Shown: positions 1 through 5,375 of the stretch, one piece after another
Position numbering within the stretch: the first letter of the stretch is position 1
Layout of the letters: each line of letters begins with the position of its first letter
DNA from: Chloroflexota bacterium
Lineage (GTDB): Bacteria; Chloroflexota; Anaerolineae; Anaerolineales; Anaerolineaceae
Direction of reading: 5' to 3'
Length of the DNA stretch: 5,375 nucleotides
Assembly (NCBI GenBank): GCA_023406965.1
Contig: JAEXTI010000102.1
Location: forward strand, 1 to 5,375
Translations under genes and position numbers: made by a program
The notes under the pieces: generated by a model
Seen by the model: only the letters and a program-made list of their open reading frames with translations
What the model was told of the DNA's origin: nothing
Database searches by the model: none

Positions 1-386
1 GAGTGATCCTCAACGTGTCCTCGATGAACGCTTTCCGCCCTTTGACGCGCATCCCGGCCTATTCCGCGGCCAAGGCGGCTGTGTCGAACTTCACCCAGTG
101 GCTGGCGGCGCACCTGGCGATGGAATATTCGCCCAAAATCCGCGTGAACGCCATCGCGCCGGGCTTTTTCTTGACCGACCAGAACCGTTTCCTGGTGACC
201 GAGGAAGCCACCGGCAACCTGACCCCGCGTGGAAAGACCATCGTTGGGCATACCCCTGCCGGGCGTCTAGGCGCTCCCGAAGATTTACTGGGCACCGTCT
301 TGTGGCTGGTGTCCCCGGCCTCAGCCTTCGTCACCGGCGTGGTTGTGCCGGTGGACGGCGGTTTTAATGGATTCAGCGGCGTGTAA
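1..386 (+). CDS. uxuB: SDR-family D-mannonate oxidoreductase (fructuronate reductase), C-terminal part, 5' end outside window
   Basis: This is the C-terminal part of a classical short-chain dehydrogenase/reductase. It reads from the window edge (first full codon at base 3) to TAA at 384-386, giving 127 residues. The visible portion holds the catalytic Ser in NVSSMNAF (about residue 6-7), the catalytic YxxxK pair as Y20 and K24 (AYSAAK), the NAIAPGF turn after the active site, and the C-terminal PVDGGF signature of SDR enzymes. The NAD(P)-binding N-terminal half lies outside the window. The phrases SSMNAFRPLT, IPAYSAAKAAVSNFTQWLA and the ending VDGGF..FSGV closely resemble the Bacillus UxuB/YjmF type of D-mannonate oxidoreductase as I recall it. 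That enzyme is a cytoplasmic SDR converting D-fructuronate to D-mannonate and is unrelated to the longer E. coli UxuB family. A related sugar-acid dehydrogenase such as gluconate 5-dehydrogenase is the main alternative. The next gene starts 20 bases downstream, suggesting co-transcription. The family call is very secure and the substrate call is moderate. Confidence 0.82.
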   Translation, partial: VILNVSSMNAFRPLTRIPAYSAAKAAVSNFTQWLAAHLAMEYSPKIRVNAIAPGFFLTDQNRFLVTEEATGNLTPRGKTIVGHTPAGRLGAPEDLLGTVLWLVSPASAFVTGVVVPVDGGFNGFSGV

Positions 387-394
387 TTTTGAGT

Positions 395-399
395 GGAGG
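395..399 (+). promoter_or_regulatory. Shine-Dalgarno that fixes the HAD gene start at 407
   Basis: GGAGG at 395-399 lies 7 bases before ATG 407. The reading frame is also open to an upstream TTG at 389, but that codon would place this ribosome-binding site inside the gene and has no comparable site ahead of it. The ATG at 407 is therefore the better start. Confidence 0.8.
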
Positions 400-406
400 A
401 AAAGCA

Positions 407-1303
407 ATGACCCATATTCCTGATGCAGCCAAACCCCTGGTGGAGTTCAAAGCAGAGAAGGCTTTCTTTGTCGGCATCGACTCGGACGGATGCGCCTTTG
501 ACACGATGGAAATCAAGCACAAAGAGTGCTTCTGCCCGGAAATCATCCGGCACTGGAACCTGCAAGCCGTCTCCAAGTATGCCCGTGAGGCAGCAGAGTT
601 CGTCAACCTGTACTCGAAGTGGCGCGGAATCAACCGCTGGCCCGCCCTGATGATGGTGCTGGATCTGCTGCGCGAGCGCGCGGAAGTCCAGGCCCGCGGG
701 GTTGAGATTCCCTGGGCCAACAAGGTGCGCGATTTTATTGCCTCGGGATTTGCGCTGAGCGACAGCGGCTTGAAGAAGTATATGGCTGAGCATCCCGACC
801 CTGAATTGGAACAGGCCCTGGGTTGGACCACGGCGGTGAACCAGCAGATTGGCAACATGGTGCACGGCGTCCCACCCTTTCCCTTTGTGCGCGAGTCGTT
901 GCAAATGATGAAGGCCGAAGCGGATTTGATGGTGGTGTCGGCTACGCCCACCGAGGCCCTGACGCGGGAGTGGAAAGAGCACGACATTGCCCGCTATGTG
1001 CGCCTGATCTGCGGGCAGGAGATGGGCAAGAAGGAAGATCACCTGGCCCTGGCAGCCAAGGGCAAGTATATCGACGGGCACGTGTTGATGATTGGTGACG
1101 CGCCCGGCGATCTGAAAGCAGCGCGCTCGATTGGGGCTTTGTTCTTCCCCATCAACCCTGGCGAAGAAGAAGCCTCGTGGGAACGTTTCTACCGCGAGGG
1201 TTATGCCCGCTTCCTGGGCGGGACTTACGCCGGAGCATATGAACAGGCCTTGATTGCCGACTTTGACAAGCGCCTGCCAGACACACCTCCTTGGAAGAAA
1301 TAA
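407..1303 (+). CDS. HAD-superfamily hydrolase (probable phosphatase), 298 aa
   Basis: This looks like a cytoplasmic haloacid-dehalogenase-type hydrolase, most likely a Mg-dependent phosphatase. All four HAD motifs appear in order. Motif I is GIDSDGCAFDT, with nucleophile D25 and acid/base D27. Motif II is VVSATP with S178. Motif III is a lysine at K208 or K209 in MGKKED. Motif IV is MIGDAPGD, with D231 and D235 for metal. About 150 residues separate motifs I and II, consistent with a large, mostly helical C1-type cap that sets substrate choice. The protein is longer than the usual 210-240 residue phosphoglycolate-phosphatase-like members because of this cap and a C-terminal extension of about 45 residues. 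There is no signal peptide or membrane segment. It sits between a mannonate oxidoreductase and an aldolase, so a sugar or sugar-acid phosphate is a reasonable substrate guess, but nothing in the sequence names it. The TAA stop is three bases before the next start codon. Confidence 0.85.
   Translation: MTHIPDAAKPLVEFKAEKAFFVGIDSDGCAFDTMEIKHKECFCPEIIRHWNLQAVSKYAREAAEFVNLYSKWRGINRWPALMMVLDLLRERAEVQARGVEIPWANKVRDFIASGFALSDSGLKKYMAEHPDPELEQALGWTTAVNQQIGNMVHGVPPFPFVRESLQMMKAEADLMVVSATPTEALTREWKEHDIARYVRLICGQEMGKKEDHLALAAKGKYIDGHVLMIGDAPGDLKAARSIGALFFPINPGEEEASWERFYREGYARFLGGTYAGAYEQALIADFDKRLPDTPPWKK
1293..1297 (+). promoter_or_regulatory. weak Shine-Dalgarno for the aldolase gene
   Basis: GGAAG lies inside the last codons of the HAD gene, 9 bases before ATG 1307. 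The site is weaker than those of the other genes here, so translation probably relies partly on ribosomes finishing the HAD gene (TAA at 1301-1303). Confidence 0.5.
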
Positions 1304-1306
1304 CAT

Positions 1307-2062
1307 ATGGACGCCAATTTTCGCCGCAAGATGATCGCAGGGGAGATGTTGCTAGGCACCGTCGTGGGCATCCCCTCGCCCGAACTGGCTGAGATTTGCG
1401 CCAGGGTCGGGTTGGATTGGCTCTTCGTGGACATGGAGCACGGGCAGATCGATGCCTTAGGCTTGCAGCGCATTGCGCAAGCCACCCAGGGCAAATGCGC
1501 CTGCCTGGCGCGGCTGCCGGTGAACGAGGACATCTGGTTCAAGAAAACCCTGGATGTGGGTATCGCCGGGGTGATCGTTCCGCTGGTGAACACCGCGGCG
1601 GACGCTCGCCGGGCGGTGGCTTCCAGCAAGTACCCGCCAATGGGCACGCGCAGCGTGGGGCTGGCGCGGGCACACGGTTATGGGCCCGGCTTCAAGGAGT
1701 ACGTTGAGCAGGCCAATGAAAGCACTACTTTGATCGTGCAGATCGAGCACATTCGCGCGGTGGAAAACGTGGAGGAGATCATCGCTGTGCCCGGCGTGGA
1801 CGGCGTGCTGGTGGGGCCGTTTGACCTCTCGGCCAGTCTGGGCGTGCCGGGCAAGGTGGATGACCCGCGCGTGACCGCGGCAATCGACCGGGTGGCGCAG
1901 GTGTGCCTCTCGCGCGGGACGGCCTTGAGCATCTTCGCCGGTGACCTGGGTTTTGCCCACCGCTGGATGGCGCGCGGCTTCCACATGCTGGCTGTGACGA
2001 GCGATATGACGTTGTTCAGCCAGGCGGTGAGTGGCATGATCCGCGAGATGAAAGAGGCCTAG
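1307..2062 (+). CDS. HpcH/HpaI-family class II aldolase (2-keto-3-deoxy sugar-acid aldolase type), 251 aa
   Basis: This is a complete member of the HpcH/HpaI aldolase/citrate lyase family, whose 250-265 residue enzymes form TIM barrels and use a divalent metal. They reversibly cleave 4-hydroxy-2-oxo acids into pyruvate and an aldehyde. Relevant relatives are HpaI, GarL (2-keto-3-deoxyglucarate) and RhmA/YfaU (2-keto-3-deoxyrhamnonate). The expected residues are present: D42 and H45 in FVDMEHG, the pyruvate-binding Arg as R69 in LARLPV, the YPPMGTRSVG loop at 109-118, metal ligand E147 in VQIEH, and metal ligand D173 in VGPFDLSASLG. These match HpaI D42, H45, R70, E149 and D175 with only one- or two-residue shifts. 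Its neighbours act on aldonic/uronic acids, so a 2-keto-3-deoxy acid such as 2-keto-3-deoxygluconate is a plausible but unproven substrate. A sugar-acid dehydratase that would make such a substrate is not in the window. The family is secure and the exact substrate is open. Confidence 0.9.
   Translation: MDANFRRKMIAGEMLLGTVVGIPSPELAEICARVGLDWLFVDMEHGQIDALGLQRIAQATQGKCACLARLPVNEDIWFKKTLDVGIAGVIVPLVNTAADARRAVASSKYPPMGTRSVGLARAHGYGPGFKEYVEQANESTTLIVQIEHIRAVENVEEIIAVPGVDGVLVGPFDLSASLGVPGKVDDPRVTAAIDRVAQVCLSRGTALSIFAGDLGFAHRWMARGFHMLAVTSDMTLFSQAVSGMIREMKEA
2053..2057 (+). promoter_or_regulatory. Shine-Dalgarno of the LarA-like gene, embedded in the aldolase 3' end
   Basis: AGAGG at 2053-2057 lies within the last codons of the aldolase, 5 bases before ATG 2063. 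The aldolase stop TAG (2060-2062) abuts this ATG with no base between, an arrangement that favours translational coupling of the two proteins. Confidence 0.7.
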
Positions 2063-3313
2063 ATGAACGGTTTGGAGAAGGCTGACGGATTTCTGAGCGA
2101 GCAAGAGATCGCCGGGGTAGTGCGCGAGGGGTTGGGCGCATTGCCGCTGGATGGCAAGCGCGTCCTGGTACTCATCCCAGATGGAACCCGCACCATGCCC
2201 ATGCCCTTGATGTTCCGTTTGCTGCAGGAAATGCTGTTGGGGCGGGCCGCGGCGCTGGATTTCATCGTGGCGCTGGGTACGCACGGGCCGATGGACGACA
2301 CGGCCTTGAGCAAGCTGGTGGGCGCGCCAGTGACGGATGGGCAGGTGGGGGACAGCCACATTTACAACCACCTGTGGATGACGCCCGAGACCTTTGTGCA
2401 CCTGGGCACCATACCGGCGGCGGAGATTGGTCGGCTGAGTGGGGGACTGCTGGAGATGGATGTGCCGGTCACGCTCAACCGCATCGTGCTGGATTACGAC
2501 TTCCTGCTGATCTGCGGGCCGGTGTTTCCGCACGAAGTGGTGGGTTTTTCGGGCGGCAACAAGTACCTGTTCCCCGGCATTGCCGGGGCGGAAATCATCA
2601 ACTTCACCCACTGGCTGGGGGCTTTGATGACCAACTACCGTATCATCGGCGCGGGATACACCCCGGTGCGGGCGGTGATCGACAAAGCGGCGGCATTCGT
2701 CGACCGGCCCATGGCCTGCCTGGCGCTGGTGGTGAGCCACGGGGGCACGCACGGGCTGTTCTGCGGCACACCGCAGGAAGCCTGGGAAGCGGCTTCGGCG
2801 CTTTCGGCCCAGAAGCACATCCTGTACCTGGAAGAGCCTGTCCAGCGGGTGCTGTCGATCATGCCGCACCTCTATGACGATCTGTGGACCGGGGCCAAGG
2901 GCATGTACAAGATGGAGCCGGTGGTTGCCGACGGCGGTGAGGTGGTGATTTACGCGCCGCACATCAGCGAGGTGAGTTACACACATGGGCGGATTCTGGA
3001 CGAGGTGGGTTATCACACCCGCGATTACTTCGTCAAGCAGTGGGAGCGCTTCAAAGGCTATCCTTGGGGCGTGCTGGCCCACTCGACGCACGTGAAGGGC
3101 ATGGGCGAGTACAACGCCGCGAGCGGCGTGGAGCGCCCGCGTATCCAGGTGACACTGGCTACGAGCATCCCCGAAGAGCGCGCCCGGCGCATCAACCTGG
3201 GCTATCTCGACCCGGCGGCGGTTAAGATCGAGGAATGGCAGGGGCGCGAAGCGGAAGGCGTTCTGGTGGTTCCGCGAGCAGGCGAGATGTTGTACCGGTT
3301 AAAAGAGAAATAA
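2063..3313 (+). CDS. LarA-family (lactate racemase domain) nickel-pincer racemase/epimerase, candidate D-gluconate/D-mannonate 2-epimerase, 416 aa
   Basis: This is a complete LarA-type (DUF2088) protein. LarA enzymes invert a 2-hydroxy-acid carbon by hydride transfer, using a nickel-pincer nucleotide made by LarB, LarC and LarE. Active-site features seen: IPDGTRTMP with D40 and substrate-binding R43; GTH with H74; HEVVGFSGGNKYLFPG with H157 and cofactor-linking K167; then nickel-ligand candidate H183 in NFTHW. Spacing H157-K167 (10) and K167-H183 (16) equals that of Lactiplantibacillus LarA (H174, K184, H200). A later lysine, K279 or K283, could be the LarA K298 equivalent. The H74-H157 interval is about 17 residues longer than in LarA, which may reshape the pocket. 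No signal peptide is seen. The family includes racemases of lactate, malate and other hydroxyacids, and a D-gluconate 2-epimerase. Next to a mannonate oxidoreductase, gluconate/mannonate epimerisation is the best guess, but it is inference. It ends the four-gene run and its TAA is followed by a repeat-bearing gap. Confidence 0.88.
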   Translation: MNGLEKADGFLSEQEIAGVVREGLGALPLDGKRVLVLIPDGTRTMPMPLMFRLLQEMLLGRAAALDFIVALGTHGPMDDTALSKLVGAPVTDGQVGDSHIYNHLWMTPETFVHLGTIPAAEIGRLSGGLLEMDVPVTLNRIVLDYDFLLICGPVFPHEVVGFSGGNKYLFPGIAGAEIINFTHWLGALMTNYRIIGAGYTPVRAVIDKAAAFVDRPMACLALVVSHGGTHGLFCGTPQEAWEAASALSAQKHILYLEEPVQRVLSIMPHLYDDLWTGAKGMYKMEPVVADGGEVVIYAPHISEVSYTHGRILDEVGYHTRDYFVKQWERFKGYPWGVLAHSTHVKGMGEYNAASGVERPRIQVTLATSIPEERARRINLGYLDPAAVKIEEWQGREAEGVLVVPRAGEMLYRLKEK

Positions 3314-3330
3314 GGCAGGTCGAATGACGT

Positions 3331-3396
3331 AGGTTGGGTTGAGCGGAATGAGGCAGGACTGAATTTACAGTCGTTGAAGCGAAACCCAACATTCCG
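3331..3396. repeat. inverted-repeat hairpin element of the GTTGGGTT...AACCCAAC type
   Basis: GTTGGGTT at 3333-3340 is the perfect reverse complement of AACCCAAC at 3383-3390. The stem continues inward through tandem G.A mismatches (GA 3341-3342 facing GA 3381-3382) and two G-C pairs (GC 3343-3344 with GC 3379-3380). The enclosed segment has its own small hairpin, GACTG 3357-3361 with CAGTC 3368-3372 around a 6-base loop. CGGAAT (3344-3349) and ATTCCG (3391-3396) form a competing inverted pair. The outer arms and their GAGCG/AAGCGA shoulders recall a short palindromic sequence that I have seen scattered in intergenic regions of cyanobacteria and other environmental bacteria. Copies elsewhere in this genome cannot be judged from one window. 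A genome-dispersed REP- or MITE-like element is the best reading. A transcript-stabilising hairpin is an alternative. Confidence 0.65.
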
Positions 3397-3438
3397 ATCT
3401 ACGAAGAGCAAGTGCAGGAAAAGTTTTAGGTCATGGTT

Positions 3439-3443
3439 GGAGG
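3439..3443 (+). promoter_or_regulatory. Shine-Dalgarno of gnd
   Basis: GGAGG at 3439-3443 lies 6 bases before ATG 3450, a strong site with good spacing that supports this start codon. The start also gives the N-terminal length expected ahead of the Rossmann GLGVMG motif. Confidence 0.8.
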
Positions 3444-3449
3444 TTTTCT

Positions 3450-4862
<1,413 letters not shown>

Positions 4863-4863
4863 A

Positions 4864-4869
4864 GGGAGG
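4864..4869 (+). promoter_or_regulatory. Shine-Dalgarno of the phosphofructokinase gene
   Basis: GGGAGG at 4864-4869 begins just after the gnd stop (4860-4862) and ends 5 bases before ATG 4875. It is a strong site that supports both the start and independent initiation within a shared transcript. Confidence 0.8.
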
Positions 4870-4874
4870 ATCGC

Positions 4875-5375
4875 ATGGCAAAAAACGTAATCGTGGCGCA
4901 ATCGGGCGGACCTTCGCCGGTGATTAATAACACCCTGCGCGGGATCATCGATACCTGCAAATCGATGCCGAACCGCTTTGGGCGGGTATATGCCGGGTGG
5001 CACGGCATTGAGGGCGTGCTGAAAGAGGAGCTGCTGGACCTCTCGGCCCAACCGGAAGAGGAGATTGCCCTGCTGGCCACCACCCCCGCGGCGGGCAGCA
5101 TTGGCACCTGCCGCTATAAACTCAAGGCCAAGCAGACCGAGGATTTTGAGCGCGTGATCGACGTCTTCAAGGCACATGATGTGGGTTATTTCTTCTACAT
5201 CGGCGGGAACGATTCGATGGACACGGCCCACAAAGTTGCCAAAATGGCGGCAGAGCGCGGCCTGGAATTGGTGGCAACCGGTGGCCCCAAGACCATCGAC
5301 AACGATGTTGGTGACAGCGAGTTCAAGTTGATCGACCACACCCCCGGCTACGGCAGCGTGGCGCGCTATTGGGCG
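4875..5375 (+). CDS. 6-phosphofructokinase, PPi-dependent type, N-terminal 167 residues, 3' end outside window
   Basis: The frame opens at ATG 4875 and stays open to the window edge, 167 codons, with no stop. The product begins MAKNVIVAQSGGPSPVIN, the glycine-rich phosphoryl-donor loop of the PfkA superfamily, which phosphorylates fructose 6-phosphate in glycolysis. It continues with a donor-binding IGGNDSMDT motif (109-117) and PKTIDND (138-144), where D142 matches the catalytic Asp127 of E. coli PfkA. The HTPGYGSVAR segment (155-164) belongs to the sugar-phosphate side. ATP enzymes have GGDGS and PGTIDND. The Asp after GGN and the Lys in PKTIDND are the known marks of pyrophosphate-dependent enzymes, so a reversible PPi-fructose-6-phosphate 1-phosphotransferase is likely. 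GGND is a variant of the commoner GGDD, and I recall it in clostridial-type PPi enzymes. About half or more of the protein is missing. The family is secure and donor specificity is a good inference. Confidence 0.9.
   Translation, partial: MAKNVIVAQSGGPSPVINNTLRGIIDTCKSMPNRFGRVYAGWHGIEGVLKEELLDLSAQPEEEIALLATTPAAGSIGTCRYKLKAKQTEDFERVIDVFKAHDVGYFFYIGGNDSMDTAHKVAKMAAERGLELVATGGPKTIDNDVGDSEFKLIDHTPGYGSVARYWA

Larger units (their letters stand above)
3314..3449 (+). other. 136-base intergenic gap between the LarA-like gene and gnd
   Basis: This is the only sizeable non-coding stretch in the window. It holds an inverted repeat (3331-3396), imperfect direct repeats beginning GGCAGG at 3314 and 3352, and the gnd ribosome-binding site. 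I see no convincing -35/-10 promoter pair. TTGAAG at 3374 has only a poor -10 partner near 3397. There is no T-rich tract after the hairpin, so an intrinsic terminator is not supported. A promoter for gnd could still lie here or within the upstream gene. Confidence 0.6.

Noticed and set aside
389..406. Upstream TTG start for the HAD gene, adding six residues
   Set aside because: The GGAGG ribosome-binding site would then fall inside the gene. The ATG at 407 is 7 bases downstream of that site.
59..1306. 415-codon minus-strand open frame opposite the SDR and HAD genes
   Set aside because: It is antisense to two genes with clear motifs. The product is rich in His, Gln, Arg and Pro with no recognisable domain, as expected of a shadow frame in GC-rich DNA.
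1457..3091. 544-codon minus-strand open frame, the longest in the window
   Set aside because: It lies opposite the aldolase and LarA-like genes, both of which have intact catalytic motifs. Its His/Gln/Arg-rich translation shows no domain, and no ribosome-binding site was identified.
3333..3400. Intrinsic terminator for the LarA-like gene
   Set aside because: The hairpin has a long interrupted loop and is not followed by a run of T on the + strand.

Overview
The window is 5,375 bases of GC-rich bacterial DNA. Six genes lie head to tail on the + strand, tightly packed apart from one 136-base gap. The first gene lacks its 5' end and the last lacks its 3' end. The gene content is central carbon and sugar-acid metabolism: an SDR-type D-mannonate oxidoreductase, a HAD hydrolase, an HpcH/HpaI-family aldolase, a LarA-family (nickel-pincer) racemase/epimerase, a full-length 6-phosphogluconate dehydrogenase and the start of a 6-phosphofructokinase of the pyrophosphate-dependent type. 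No phage, transposase, CRISPR, tRNA or rRNA is visible. The combination of a PPi-type phosphofructokinase, an SDR-type mannonate oxidoreductase and an AACCCAAC-type hairpin repeat would fit an anaerobic or thermophilic environmental bacterium, perhaps a Chloroflexota (Anaerolineae) member. This lineage is an impression from the protein sequences, not a demonstrated placement.

Layout: bases 1-386 hold the C-terminal 127 codons of the SDR. Bases 407-1303 hold the HAD hydrolase, started by a strong Shine-Dalgarno. Bases 1307-2062 hold the aldolase, three bases further on. Bases 2063-3313 hold the LarA-like gene, which begins on the base after the aldolase stop codon. These four look like one operon. 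Bases 3314-3449 are non-coding and carry an inverted repeat with GTTGGGTT/AACCCAAC arms. Bases 3450-4862 hold 6-phosphogluconate dehydrogenase and bases 4875-5375 the start of phosphofructokinase, 12 bases apart, probably a second transcription unit or a continuation of the first.

How the genes may work together (inference): the SDR interconverts D-mannonate and D-fructuronate. LarA homologues include D-gluconate 2-epimerases, and the C2 epimer of D-gluconate is D-mannonate. A LarA-type epimerase beside a mannonate oxidoreductase could therefore join gluconate chemistry to the hexuronate pathway. The aldolase could cleave a 2-keto-3-deoxy sugar acid to pyruvate and an aldehyde. The HAD enzyme could remove phosphate from a sugar phosphate or sugar-acid phosphate. 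6-phosphogluconate dehydrogenase and phosphofructokinase connect the locus to the pentose phosphate pathway and glycolysis. The dehydrogenase has acidic residues where NADP-specific enzymes have Asn-Arg-Thr, so it may use NAD. The long minus-strand open frames (for example 59-1306 and 1457-3091) are judged to be shadows of these genes.
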